A DNA stretch of 52,304 bases from Candidatus Izemoplasma sp. (GTDB taxonomy: Bacteria; Bacillota_I; Bacilli_A; Izemoplasmatales; Izemoplasmataceae), in the NCBI GenBank assembly GCA_007117835.1, contig SKFU01000026.1, positions 1 through 52,304 on the forward strand, given 5' to 3'. Every line of letters starts with the position of its first letter. Within the stretch, counting starts at the first letter, position 1. Shown here piece by piece: positions 8,102 to 16,833 of this stretch. Both the position numbers and the translations under genes were made by a program. The notes beneath the pieces are model-generated. The model saw only the letters and a program-made list of their open reading frames with translations. It was not told where the DNA came from and searched no databases.

Positions 8102-8449
8102 ATGAGCCAGCAATTAATTAGCGAAGTAACCAATGGCTACCTGCGTACTGATGTCCCTGAATTTCGTGCGGGTGACAGTGTAAAAATCTCTGTAAAAATT
8201 AAAGAGGGAAGCCGTGAACGTATTCAGATTTTTGAAGGTTTAGTGATTAAGAAACAAGGTGGCGGTGTCAGTGAAACGTTTACTGTAAGAAAAGTATCTT
8301 ACGGTATCGGTATTGAACGTACTTTCCCAGTACACTCACCATCACTTCAAAGCATTCAAGTGATGCGCAAAGGTAAAGTTAGACGTGCTAAGTTACATTA
8401 TATTCGTGGACTTTCTGCGAAACAATCTCGTATTAAAGAACGCCGTTAA
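8102..8449 (+). CDS. rplS: 50S ribosomal protein L19
   Basis: A 115-residue large-subunit protein at the 30S-50S interface. [33 protein letters not shown] and [13 protein letters not shown] are diagnostic. The ATG at 8102 has AGGAGTGAT at the right distance; an upstream in-frame GTG at 8078 lies in the leader and is rejected. The gene keeps its usual place after trmD, but with its own promoter. Confidence 0.97.
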   Translation: MSQQLISEVTNGYLRTDVPEFRAGDSVKISVKIKEGSRERIQIFEGLVIKKQGGGVSETFTVRKVSYGIGIERTFPVHSPSLQSIQVMRKGKVRRAKLHYIRGLSAKQSRIKERR

Positions 8450-8459
8450 CAACCGAATG

Positions 8460-8488
8460 AAAAGCCACCTTATACAAGTGGCTTTTTT
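8460..8488 (+). terminator. Terminator after rplS
   Basis: 9-bp stem AAAAGCCAC / GTGGCTTTT (8460-8468 and 8478-8486), 9-base loop, six T residues. Confidence 0.87.
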
Positions 8489-8527
8489 ATTTTTAAACCG
8501 ATAACATAAAAACCCAATGAAAACGTT

Positions 8528-8556
8528 TGAAAACATTTTCATTCAATGCTATAATA
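8528..8556 (+). promoter_or_regulatory. Promoter of ccpA-like gene with overlapping cre-like operator
   Basis: TTGAAA (8528-8533), 17-base spacer, TATAAT (8551-8556) with an extended TGC. The 14-base element TGAAAACATTTTCA (8529-8542) overlaps the -35. It has perfect inverted arms TGAAAA / TTTTCA and differs from the cre consensus by one base on the better strand. This fits autorepression by the encoded LacI-family protein. Confidence 0.6.
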
Positions 8557-8578
8557 ACAAAAGAAAGCAGGTGGTTTC

Positions 8579-9586
8579 ATGAGTAAAGCAACAATTTATG
8601 ATGTGGCTGGCGCAGCACGAGTGTCTTTAGCAACAGTCTCACGTGCGATTAATAATCCAGAAAAGGTCAAGCCAGAAACCAGAGAGCGTGTTTTGCGTGT
8701 AATTGAAGATTTAGGCTATAAACCAAACGCTTTTGCAAAGGGGCTTGCCAGTAGAAAATCAACCACAGTTGCGGTGATTGTTCCTGATATGAGTCGTGCC
8801 TCGATTGCGGAAATGATGAACGGTATTGCTGACATTGCGCGTGTTTATAAATATGCGATTTTGCTTTATATTCTTGACTCCGAAGATTCTTCTGAAGAAG
8901 ATATATTGAAAGAAATTGTGGCTGCTCAAGTGGATGGCATACTGTACTTGAACGATGAAGTCAATGCGCGTCAATATGCATTTTTACAACGCATTCAAAA
9001 CGAATATCAAATACCGGTTGTTTTAACCAATACCATTTATCCTGGACATGAAGATATTCCAAGTGTCTCTATCGATTATGATAAGGCTGGGTATGAAATT
9101 ACCAAAGCACTTATTGATGAAGGACGCAACAACATTTTCATGGTTTCTACTGTACGTAAGTATATGGTAAATGACCAAAAAGAATCAGGGTATTTACGTG
9201 CAATCGAAGAAGCAGGGCTAACCCCTAGAATTATGCGTACTTCAGGACGCGTGTCAATCAATACAGAACATTTCAATGAGTATTTTAAAAACCATAAAGT
9301 TGATGGTATTGTTGCGGTTCGTGACTCGATAGCCGTCTCGTTTATGAATGTTGCAAGAGCCAATCATGTTAAAATTCCTGAAGATATTTCTGTTGCAGGA
9401 TTTCAAAATACTAAATACGCAATACTTGCACGTCCACAATTAACTTGTGTTGATGTCCCAATCTATGATATCGGTGCGGTGGGCATGAGACTCTTAACAA
9501 AAATGATGAACCAAGAACCATTATCAGAAGCTGAAGTAATATTAGATCACGACATTATCTTTAGAGCAACAACACTTAAATCATAA
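8579..9586 (+). CDS. ccpA: LacI-family regulator, CcpA-like
   Basis: A 335-residue transcription factor with an N-terminal helix-turn-helix (TIYDVAGAARVSLATVSRAINN), a hinge helix region (PNAFAKGLASRKSTTVAVIVPD) and a periplasmic-binding-protein-like core. The hinge, the MYKY-like RVYKYAILL segment and the end of the protein (PIYDIGAVGMRLLTKMMNQE, then IIFRATT) resemble Bacillus CcpA more than sugar-specific LacI members, so carbon catabolite control is the best guess. CcpA acts with Ser46-phosphorylated HPr. No sugar operon is adjacent, which also fits a global role. Its own promoter carries a cre-like site. The symbol is given on overall similarity; a paralogue cannot be excluded. Confidence 0.75.
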   Translation: MSKATIYDVAGAARVSLATVSRAINNPEKVKPETRERVLRVIEDLGYKPNAFAKGLASRKSTTVAVIVPDMSRASIAEMMNGIADIARVYKYAILLYILDSEDSSEEDILKEIVAAQVDGILYLNDEVNARQYAFLQRIQNEYQIPVVLTNTIYPGHEDIPSVSIDYDKAGYEITKALIDEGRNNIFMVSTVRKYMVNDQKESGYLRAIEEAGLTPRIMRTSGRVSINTEHFNEYFKNHKVDGIVAVRDSIAVSFMNVARANHVKIPEDISVAGFQNTKYAILARPQLTCVDVPIYDIGAVGMRLLTKMMNQEPLSEAEVILDHDIIFRATTLKS

Positions 9587-9589
9587 AAA

Positions 9590-9793
9590 CGATGCATAAG
9601 CGAAGTAACAAGACCCTTATATTGTAGAGACTTAGTGGTGGGTGAAAACTAAGAATAAGACTTGTGAAATACACTTAGAAGTTTCCATTACTAAATAATG
9701 GACGGTAGCCCCGTTATCCAATGAAGCGCTATTAATTAGAAATAAGGTGGTACCGCGGACATAACGTTCGTCCTTGATTGTGCCACCTTTTTG
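9590..9793 (+). promoter_or_regulatory. T-box riboswitch, Tyr specifier, upstream of tyrS
   Basis: The conserved T-box AAGGTGGTACCGCGGA is at 9744-9759. In Stem I, AAGT and ACAAG on the 5' side pair with ACTT and CTTGT on the 3' side, leaving a specifier loop GAAATAC. The triplet TAC (9670-9672) followed by A specifies tyrosine, matching the gene downstream. The terminator forms from AAGGTGG (9744-9750) with CCACCTT (9783-9789) and ends in a T5 run. Uncharged tRNA-Tyr would stabilise the antiterminator. I see no convincing promoter between the ccpA stop (9586) and the leader. After the terminator, 9794-9894 is AT-rich and holds only the tyrS ribosome-binding site. Confidence 0.92.
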
Positions 9794-9894
9794 TATTCAA
9801 ACGCTAGCCGTAAAGAAACCAAGTAATAATTAATCAAAGTTCAAAAATTCAATATGAAATAAAATTAAGACAAACTCAAAAAGAGGAAAAAATA

Positions 9895-11136
9895 ATGAAT
9901 TTAATCGAAGATCTTAAATACCGAAACCTAATTTATGATGTGACTGATGACAAGTTGTATGGTGTGTTAAATCAGCGACCAATGACGTTTTACTTGGGTG
10001 TTGACCCAACCAGTGACTCAATACATGTTGGGCATCTTGTGACTTGCTTATTTGCGAAAAGACTGGCAAAACATGGGCATCAACCGATTTTGCTCATTGG
10101 TGGCGGCACGGGATTGATTGGTGACCCAAGCGGTCGCAGCACAGAACGTGTGTTGCTGGATTTAGACACCACCATGTCACATGCAAAAGCCCTTGAAAAA
10201 CAATTGAAAAAAATACTGCCTAATGCCATTGTGCTGAACAATTATGATTGGCTTAAACAGTATGATATCATCAGTTTTTTACGTGATGTCGGTAAACACT
10301 TTAACATCAATACGATGTTAGCCAAAGATTCAGTTAAAAGCCGACTATCTGAGGGGATTAGTTTTACCGAGTTTACATACCAAATCATTCAATCACTCGA
10401 TTGGTTAACGCTACTGAATGACTATCAATGTACCCTGCAAATTGGGGGTCAAGATCAGTGGGGTAATATTACTGCGGGTCTAGACCTTATTCGTAAAGTC
10501 AAAGGTATTGAGCAAGAAGCCTTTGGGTTAGTCATTCCTTTGATCACTAAAAAAGATGGCAGTAAATTCGGTAAAACCGCAGAAGGTACGGTGTGGTTAG
10601 ATCCTGAAAAAACCAGTCCGTATGCTTTTTATCAATATTGGATTAACCTCGATGATGGTGAAGCCATCGAACGTTTAAAACAATTTACTGAAATGACTAA
10701 AGAAGCGATTGAAAACATCGGTGAGCTTATGCAAGAAACTCCACATCTTAGACACGCACAAAAGCAAATCGCCTTATACTTAACGCGCTTAGTTCACGGT
10801 GAACAGGCATTAAACCAAGCCCTCAATATTACAGATGCACTTTTCAACAATACGGTTCAAACACTGAGTGTTGAAGAGTTGAACATGGTGTTTAAAGCCA
10901 TGCCAAACATCACAACAACGCAGCCCATTTCATTAATTGATGCACTGATTGATACCGGCCTTGCTAGCAGCAAACGGGAAGCCAGAACTTTCATCAAGCA
11001 AAATGCAGTTATGGTAAACAATGAAAAAGTCATTGATGAACATGCCATCATTGATATTGGTCTCTCGATACATGGGTTATTTACAGTGATTAAACGTGGC
11101 AAAAAGCACTACGCCTTCATTAAACATACACAATAA
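9895..11136 (+). CDS. tyrS: Tyrosyl-tRNA synthetase
   Basis: A 413-residue class I synthetase that charges tRNA-Tyr. The HIGH-type motif is HVGH (residues 44-47), preceded by YLGVDPTSDSI; the KMSKS-type motif is KFGKT in DGSKFGKTAEG. The tyrosine-binding region is seen in YQIIQSLDW and GGQDQWGNITAG. A C-terminal S4-like domain (LIDTGLASSKREARTFIKQN) binds the long variable arm. The start has GAGG 8 bases upstream. Expression is controlled by the Tyr T-box. Confidence 0.97.
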   Translation: MNLIEDLKYRNLIYDVTDDKLYGVLNQRPMTFYLGVDPTSDSIHVGHLVTCLFAKRLAKHGHQPILLIGGGTGLIGDPSGRSTERVLLDLDTTMSHAKALEKQLKKILPNAIVLNNYDWLKQYDIISFLRDVGKHFNINTMLAKDSVKSRLSEGISFTEFTYQIIQSLDWLTLLNDYQCTLQIGGQDQWGNITAGLDLIRKVKGIEQEAFGLVIPLITKKDGSKFGKTAEGTVWLDPEKTSPYAFYQYWINLDDGEAIERLKQFTEMTKEAIENIGELMQETPHLRHAQKQIALYLTRLVHGEQALNQALNITDALFNNTVQTLSVEELNMVFKAMPNITTTQPISLIDALIDTGLASSKREARTFIKQNAVMVNNEKVIDEHAIIDIGLSIHGLFTVIKRGKKHYAFIKHTQ

Positions 11137-11138
11137 AT

Positions 11139-11168
11139 AAAACGCAGTTCAAAATGAACTGCGTTTTT
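11139..11168. terminator. Bidirectional terminator between tyrS and the metal-efflux operon
   Basis: 13-bp perfect stem AAAACGCAGTTCA / TGAACTGCGTTTT (11139-11151 and 11155-11167) with loop AAA; the A and T ends make it work for both convergent units. Confidence 0.9.
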
Positions 11169-11169
11169 C

Positions 11170-11448
11170 TTAACAAAGATTGGCATGTGCATGTGCAACG
11201 AGATAAAGTTCTTTAATATGTGTATCTTTAAGACTATAGATTATGTGCTTTCCTTGCCGTTTTGAGGTAACAATATTGGCTGTTCGCAAACGTTTCAGTT
11301 GATGAGATACTGAAGATTGGCTCATGTTTAATGCATCGGCAATATCTTGGACACAGTAGGCTTTTTCAATTAGTAAAGCAATAATATTTAAGCGCGATTG
11401 ATCCGCGAAAATCTTAAACAATGCGACTGTTTTATCAAGGGTTTTCAT
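11170..11448 (-). CDS. ArsR/SmtB-family metal-sensing repressor
   Basis: A 92-residue winged-helix repressor (SVSHQLKRLRTANIV is the recognition helix region). Proteins of this family leave the operator when metal binds. The alpha-5 site of Zn sensors (CzrA D84, H86, H97, H100) is represented by D75, H77 and H88 in DTHIKELYLVAHAHANLC, but the fourth ligand position is Leu91, followed by a terminal Cys92. In the alpha-3 region, YCVQDIA keeps one cysteine (C32) of the CadC-type CxC pair. It is the second gene after the P-type ATPase, overlapping it by 4 bases, and very likely controls that operon. Metal specificity is uncertain, Zn or Cd being most likely. Confidence 0.88.
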   Translation of the reverse strand: MKTLDKTVALFKIFADQSRLNIIALLIEKAYCVQDIADALNMSQSSVSHQLKRLRTANIVTSKRQGKHIIYSLKDTHIKELYLVAHAHANLC

Positions 11449-13520
11449 CGTCTTCGCATCTTCCTTCCATAAATTAATCTCAGTGCATTAACAACTGCAA
11501 TTAAAGTGATTCCTACATCCGCGAAAATAGCCATTAACATGGTTGTTCGACCCACGCTTGCAAGGGCTAAAAAAGAAAACTTAACGCCGAGACTAAGAAC
11601 AATGTTTTGGTACACAATATGACGCGTTTTTCTAGCGATATCGAATGCTTTAGTGAGTAAACTCAAATCATCATCCATAATGATAACATCGGCCACATCT
11701 ATGGCAAGTTCAGACCCTTGACCCATGGCAACACCAATATCAGCTTCACTAATTAACGGTGCATCGTTAATGCCGTCACCGACATACATTTTTTGTTTTT
11801 TTGTTGGTAACTTTCTAAATTCATCAATCTTTTGTTCGGGCAATAGCCCATGTCGATAATCTATCCCACCCACAGCATAAGCGACCTCGCTTGCGGTATC
11901 TGCATTATCACCCGTAAGCATCGTAATCTTGTATTTTTTAAGTAGTTGTTTGATTGCGGTAATAGAGGATTCTTTGAGTTGGTCTTTGATTACAACACGA
12001 CCAATATAGCTATTGTTTTTAGCAACGAATACATTCGTTCCAGCGGTGTCTTTACCATCGGTGATTCGAATTTTTTCACGCCTTAACAAATTACGACTCC
12101 CAACCAAGATTGTATGATTCTCAATGGTTGCTTTTAAGCCCACCCCGGCAATTTCTTCGACGCCATCTACAGTAAGTAATTTACCTTTAAACCCTTTCAC
12201 AATAGATACTGCGATTGGATGATTTGAGTATTGTTCTACAGACGCGGCGAGTCGTAATGTTTCGACATTCGTAAACCCGTCTACCTCGAAGTTTCCATGG
12301 GTTAATGTGCCAGTCTTATCGATGCCTATGGTATCAATTTCACGCATTGAATCTAAAAAATTCGAGCCTTTAAACAAAATCCCGTGTCGCGCACTGGCCC
12401 CGATACCAGCAAAATACGATAAGGGTATACTTAAAACCAATGCACATGGGCAACTAATGACTAAAAATGTCGCGGCTCTGAACACGTATTCTTCAAACAT
12501 TGCAGGATTAAGTATCGATGGAACAGTTACCATTATGAGCGCCGCTAAAGTTACTACGGGTGTATAGTATCTGGCAAACTTGGTAATGAAATTCTCAGTT
12601 TTTGACTTTTTACTCGTTGAGTTTTCGATTAAATCAATAATGCGTGCAATGGTCGAATCTTGATACTCTTTTTTTGCCGAGACTTCGATGACGCTACCAA
12701 CATTAATGTTTCCGCTTAAAATGACATCACCTGTTTGCACACTTCTTAACTTGCTTTCACCAGTTAGTGCACTGGTGTTTAATGACGTCGAACCCTTGAT
12801 AACTATCCCATCTACAGGCACTTTTTCACCATTTTTTACAATTAGTACTTCACCGACTTTAATCGCTAACGGGTCTTTAATAACAACTTGTCCTTCGCTA
12901 TTATAAACGTTAGCATATTCGACATGCAGGTCCATCAATGCGCCAATTTCTTTTTTTGATTGATTCACTGCTTTGTGTTGCAAGTGTTCACCAACACTGT
13001 AAAAAACAATAACCAATACAGCCTCGATGGGTTTTGCGATAAACATCGCAGCAAGTGTCGCGATAAACATTAACATATTTTCGTTAAACAATTCTTTTCG
13101 TTTAATACCCAACCAAGTTTTGACTGCTATTTTTTGTGAAATTAAAAAATACCCAATCCAATAGAATGGGTTAAAACGTGGTGATATCATCCACTCGAAC
13201 TGATTGAAAACCACACCAAGTGCGAAAACAAAAATACCCAATATCACCAAACGATATTGCTGGATATAACTTGTTGTAACAATTTTATGTCGTGATTCAT
13301 AAGGATAGGTTTCTATCCCGGTTTCAATGCTGTTTACAATCTCACGAATCTCTTCGATTGCAAAAGATTCATTATAACTTGCGTTAATCTCTAACAACAT
13401 TGTTTGATTGGAAAAATTAAAACTTGCTGAAACTATATAAGGCAGCTTCGCTAATGCTTTTTCTATTTTAGCGGTACAACCAGTACAAATCAGGTTTTTC
13501 ATAATGACTTTTTTCACCAT
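11445..13520 (-). CDS. Zn/Cd/Pb-type P1B heavy-metal ATPase
   Basis: A heavy-metal exporting ATPase of about 691 residues. It has an N-terminal metal-binding domain with an ICTGC motif (CxxC near residues 12-15), the transmembrane CPC motif in SCPCALVLS, the phosphorylation site DKTGTLTHG, the actuator motif TGES, the HP motif in SNHPIAVS and the GDGINDAP hinge. The last membrane segments contain FADVGITLIAVVNALRL, with the Asp typical of Zn/Cd (ZntA/CadA) rather than Cu pumps. The ATG at 13520 is preferred to a GTG at 13529 because GGTGAT just upstream is the ribosome-binding site. The next gene is its ArsR repressor. Confidence 0.92.
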   Translation of the reverse strand: MVKKVIMKNLICTGCTAKIEKALAKLPYIVSASFNFSNQTMLLEINASYNESFAIEEIREIVNSIETGIETYPYESRHKIVTTSYIQQYRLVILGIFVFALGVVFNQFEWMISPRFNPFYWIGYFLISQKIAVKTWLGIKRKELFNENMLMFIATLAAMFIAKPIEAVLVIVFYSVGEHLQHKAVNQSKKEIGALMDLHVEYANVYNSEGQVVIKDPLAIKVGEVLIVKNGEKVPVDGIVIKGSTSLNTSALTGESKLRSVQTGDVILSGNINVGSVIEVSAKKEYQDSTIARIIDLIENSTSKKSKTENFITKFARYYTPVVTLAALIMVTVPSILNPAMFEEYVFRAATFLVISCPCALVLSIPLSYFAGIGASARHGILFKGSNFLDSMREIDTIGIDKTGTLTHGNFEVDGFTNVETLRLAASVEQYSNHPIAVSIVKGFKGKLLTVDGVEEIAGVGLKATIENHTILVGSRNLLRREKIRITDGKDTAGTNVFVAKNNSYIGRVVIKDQLKESSITAIKQLLKKYKITMLTGDNADTASEVAYAVGGIDYRHGLLPEQKIDEFRKLPTKKQKMYVGDGINDAPLISEADIGVAMGQGSELAIDVADVIIMDDDLSLLTKAFDIARKTRHIVYQNIVLSLGVKFSFLALASVGRTTMLMAIFADVGITLIAVVNALRLIYGRKMRRR

Positions 13521-13545
13521 GATGATCACCTACCAGTACCATCAT

Positions 13546-13573
13546 TTTATATGATTGACCATTCATATGTCAA
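13546..13573 (-). promoter_or_regulatory. Promoter with ArsR-type operator for the metal ATPase operon
   Basis: On the minus strand TTGACA (complement of 13568-13573), a 16-base spacer and TATAAA (complement of 13546-13551). The inverted repeat ATATGA-N8-TCATAT (13549-13568) fills the space between the two boxes, the classic position for ArsR/CzrA operators. Confidence 0.75.
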
Positions 13574-13653
13574 GACATTTTAGAGAATATAATGCATCTT
13601 GATTATCGAATCAAATAATGGTAATATAATCAAAGTTAGAAGAGGTGATATCT

Positions 13654-15003
13654 GTGGATTTTTTAAGTTACGTTAAAGCACGTGAAGAAGAAATCATTGA
13701 AACAACAAAATCATTGCTTAGGATTCCGAGTGTTTTAGATCATTACGATCCAAAAAGCCAAACACCGTTCGGTAAAGATATTCAAAAAGCATTAAAGTTT
13801 ATGCTAAATTTGGCCCATAAAGATGGGTTTATTACCAAGAATATCCGTAACTATGCAGCCCATATTGAACACGGTGAAGGGGATGATTTATTGGGAATTT
13901 TATGTCATCTTGATGTTGTGCCAGTTGGGGATGGTTGGGTTCAACCACCGTTTTTTCCCTATGTACTGGATAACAAACTGTATGCCCGTGGCGCAAGTGA
14001 CGATAAAGGACCAACGATGGCAGCGTACTTTGCCCTTAAGTTTCTAAAAGAACTCGATATCCCATTACATAAGCGTGTTCGTATTATCTTAGGTACCGAT
14101 GAAGAAACCGCTTGGCGTTGTATGCATGAGTATTTTAACACTGAAGAAATGCCAACTATTGGCTTTGCACCCGATGCTTCTTTCCCATTAATATATGGAG
14201 AAAAAGGGATGTATACCTTTGATGTTATCGGGTCATATCAAAACGATGCGTTATTAGAGTTCCGTTCTGGCGAGCGTTACAATGTTGTCCCTGATTACGC
14301 GGAATGTATTTTAGATATAGATTTAAAACAGCCCTTCTTGAATTTTTTAAGTTATAACGGATTTAAAGGCGAATTTAGAGATAACAAGTATATTGTTCAT
14401 GGGAAAAATGCCCATGCAATGTCACCGAATCTCGGTGTCAATGCAGCGTTTATTCTGGCTATTTTTCTAGACGAACACATCGACAATCCTTTCATTAAGT
14501 TTATCAAAGAAAAGTTATCATTTGACCCATATGCAGAAAAACTAGGCATTAACTTATTTGATCCTGAAATGAAAGATTTCACTATGAATCCTGGCGTTTT
14601 CAAATATTCTGAAAAAGAAGTGTTAATCGGCATTAACTGCCGATACCCTAAGAATTTTGATTTTGAAGCGACCGAAGACAAACTTAAAAAGCAACTTAAA
14701 AAAGCGCAACTTGAATATCGCTTTAAAGCCAATAAACCATTACATTATGTCGACCCTAACGATCCACTGGTTAAAACATTGATGCAATGTTATCAAACCG
14801 TGACAGGCGATTATGAAAGTAAGCCGATTACGATTGGTGGTGGAACCTATGCCCGCGCTTTAGAAAAAGCAGTGGCATTCGGGATGACTATGCCGCATCG
14901 AAAAGACGTTGCACATCAAGCGAACGAACATATTTTCATCGAAGATTTAATTCAAGGCACGGCAATTTATATGCATGCAATCTATGAGTTAACACGCGAG
15001 TAG
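13654..15003 (+). CDS. pepV: M20-family dipeptidase, PepV-like
   Basis: A 449-residue zinc dipeptidase that cleaves dipeptides in the cytoplasm. Metal and catalytic residues are visible in LCHLDVVPVGDGW, YARGASDDKGPT (bridging Asp), GTDEETAWRC (catalytic Glu pair), FAPDASFPLI and a late His in VAHQANEH. The blocks match PepV of lactobacilli closely. Two GTG starts are in frame; the one at 13654 is preferred because GGTGAT (13644-13649) sits at a proper distance. A -10 TATAAT is at 13625-13630, but no good -35 is seen. It stands alone between the metal operon and trmB. Confidence 0.88.
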   Translation: MDFLSYVKAREEEIIETTKSLLRIPSVLDHYDPKSQTPFGKDIQKALKFMLNLAHKDGFITKNIRNYAAHIEHGEGDDLLGILCHLDVVPVGDGWVQPPFFPYVLDNKLYARGASDDKGPTMAAYFALKFLKELDIPLHKRVRIILGTDEETAWRCMHEYFNTEEMPTIGFAPDASFPLIYGEKGMYTFDVIGSYQNDALLEFRSGERYNVVPDYAECILDIDLKQPFLNFLSYNGFKGEFRDNKYIVHGKNAHAMSPNLGVNAAFILAIFLDEHIDNPFIKFIKEKLSFDPYAEKLGINLFDPEMKDFTMNPGVFKYSEKEVLIGINCRYPKNFDFEATEDKLKKQLKKAQLEYRFKANKPLHYVDPNDPLVKTLMQCYQTVTGDYESKPITIGGGTYARALEKAVAFGMTMPHRKDVAHQANEHIFIEDLIQGTAIYMHAIYELTRE

Positions 15004-15018
15004 TTGTTTGCATAGCAA

Positions 15019-15054
15019 AAAGCACTTCATTCTTGAGCTTGAATGAAGTGCTTT
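15019..15054 (+). terminator. Terminator after the M20 dipeptidase gene
   Basis: 14-bp perfect stem AAAGCACTTCATTC / GAATGAAGTGCTTT (15019-15032, 15041-15054) with an 8-base loop. The following T tract is short (TTTATCTTC). Confidence 0.75.
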
Positions 15055-15080
15055 ATCTTCAATTTACTAACCCGTTTTCA

Positions 15081-15121
15081 TTGTAATTTACAACCAAATT
15101 GTCTATAATAGAGTGGGTGAT
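15081..15121 (+). promoter_or_regulatory. Promoter with near-leaderless start, trmB
   Basis: TTGTAA (15081-15086), 17-base spacer, TATAAT (15104-15109), 6 bases, then GGTGAT (15116-15121) and the ATG at 15125. The predicted transcript starts at or next to the ribosome-binding site. Confidence 0.65.
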
Positions 15122-15124
15122 TTC

Positions 15125-15769
15125 ATGAGATTAAAATATGTAAAAGACGCAAAAGAACAGATCGCAAATGCACCCGATCTTATTTTAGATATACCACGTG
15201 GAACACATACGTTATTAAATCAAATAGTACCTAGTGAAATGCCGATTGAAGTTGAGATTGGTGCAGGTAAAGGACAATTTATACATCAACTGTCTCAACA
15301 ACAACCCGGTATTTTCCATATCGCTTTTGAGAAGTTTGATGGCGCAATTATTAAGGCGTTGCACAAATGTCAAGAAACCCCCAGAAATAATGTGTTATTG
15401 ATACGCGCTGATGCAGAAAACATTGTTGATTTTTTTACGCCCAACTCTGTAGAAAAAATCTATTTAAATTTTTCTGATCCTTGGCCCAAAGCACGTCATG
15501 AAAAAAGACGATTAACCAATCAAAAATTTTTAAATCAATACAAAACAATACTTAAACAAAATGGGTCATTGGTAATCAAAACAGACAACCGTCATCTTTT
15601 TGAGTATTCGTTGATTCAAATGAACGCTTGCATGCAATTTGAGTTCATTAGTCTTGATTTGCATGCGGATGACATAAAAGACAATATCGTGACTGAATTT
15701 GAAAAAAAACATGCACCATATGGTCCAATATACACAATAAAAGCCCAATTCAAGGAGGACAATCAATGA
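15125..15769 (+). CDS. trmB: tRNA (guanine-N7-)-methyltransferase
   Basis: A 214-residue SAM-dependent enzyme that makes m7G46 in the tRNA variable loop. EIGAGKGQFI is the SAM-binding motif, and FSDPWPKARHEKRRL is the family signature with its catalytic Asp. KTDNRHLFEYS is also typical. The ATG at 15125 is chosen over a GTG at 15113 because GGTGAT lies between them as ribosome-binding site. The end overlaps the following peptidase gene by 4 bases (ATGA). Confidence 0.95.
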   Translation: MRLKYVKDAKEQIANAPDLILDIPRGTHTLLNQIVPSEMPIEVEIGAGKGQFIHQLSQQQPGIFHIAFEKFDGAIIKALHKCQETPRNNVLLIRADAENIVDFFTPNSVEKIYLNFSDPWPKARHEKRRLTNQKFLNQYKTILKQNGSLVIKTDNRHLFEYSLIQMNACMQFEFISLDLHADDIKDNIVTEFEKKHAPYGPIYTIKAQFKEDNQ

Positions 15770-16833
15770 GAGATTTGTATGTAGATTTAGTAAATTTACC
15801 CGGTGCACCAAGTTTTGAAAGACAAGTCAAAGCGTATGTAAAAAAAGCAATCGAACCATTGTCAGAAAAAATCGTTGAAGATAAACTGGGGTCTATTTTC
15901 GGTGTGTTAAACGCGGAATCTAAAGGGCCAAGAGTCATGGTTGCAGGCCACATGGACGAAGTCGGTGGCATGGTGACCGGCATCAATGAAAATGGATTGA
16001 TTAAAATGATACCCTTGGGGGGTATGAATGGCAATGTCTATCTTTCACAACGTATGAATATTCATACCGATTCAGGTGATGTGATACCTGGGGTAACCGC
16101 GAGCAAACCACCACATTTAACCCGTGGTGATACAACAGCAGATAAACCATTGAAATTTGAAGATTTGCTTTTAGATGTTGGCGCTGATTCGAAAGAACAC
16201 GCACAATCATTGGGTGTTAAAATCGGACAGCAAGTGATATCTGAAAACCAATATACCGTCACGAAAGACGGCAAGAAATTTATCTCTAAGGCGTGGGACA
16301 ACCGTTTTGGTGTTGGGATTGCAATTGAAGTATTAGAAGCGTTAAAAGATGAAGCATTACCATGTTCACTGTATGCTGGTGCAACCGTGCAAGAGGAAGT
16401 AGGACTGCGTGGCGCGCAAACAGCTGCGGGTCTTGTAAAACCAGATATATTCTTGGCTGTGGATGCATCACCTTGCGCCGATTCATTCGATGGTGATGAG
16501 ATAAGTGGTAAACTTGGAAAAGGCTTTTTAGTTCGTTTTTATGACCCGAGTGCGCTGATGCATCAAGGGATGAAAAAACATGTTGAAGAAATTGCCGAAA
16601 AACATAATATTCCTTACCAATACTATCAATCAAAGGGTGGCACAGATGCCGCACGTGTTCAGCTCGCACATGATGGTGTCGTGGTTGCGACCATAGGGAT
16701 GCCAGCACGATACATTCACTCAAACACCTCAATGATACACCATGATGATTACATGGCTGTTAAATCAATGGTCATTGCATTGATTAAGTCATTTGATCAA
16801 GCAACTTATGAAACAATTAAAAGTAACGTATAA
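15766..16833 (+). CDS. M42-family metallo-aminopeptidase
   Basis: A 355-residue aminopeptidase of the glutamyl aminopeptidase/TET group, which usually forms large tetrahedral complexes and trims peptides released by proteases. Di-metal ligands and catalytic residues are seen in VAGHMDEVGGMV, KAWDNRFGVGIA, TVQEEVGLRGAQTAA (catalytic Glu pair), AVDASPCAD and the late SNTSMIHHDDY. It is translationally coupled to trmB through ATGA, with AAGGAGG just before the start. The pairing of a tRNA methyltransferase with a peptidase is probably only operonic convenience. Confidence 0.92.
   Translation: MRDLYVDLVNLPGAPSFERQVKAYVKKAIEPLSEKIVEDKLGSIFGVLNAESKGPRVMVAGHMDEVGGMVTGINENGLIKMIPLGGMNGNVYLSQRMNIHTDSGDVIPGVTASKPPHLTRGDTTADKPLKFEDLLLDVGADSKEHAQSLGVKIGQQVISENQYTVTKDGKKFISKAWDNRFGVGIAIEVLEALKDEALPCSLYAGATVQEEVGLRGAQTAAGLVKPDIFLAVDASPCADSFDGDEISGKLGKGFLVRFYDPSALMHQGMKKHVEEIAEKHNIPYQYYQSKGGTDAARVQLAHDGVVVATIGMPARYIHSNTSMIHHDDYMAVKSMVIALIKSFDQATYETIKSNV

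Noticed and set aside
16286-16732. 148-codon minus-strand open frame in the M42 peptidase gene
   Set aside because: It is antisense to a well-conserved enzyme, is rich in His and Arg as expected for a shadow frame, and has no ribosome-binding site.
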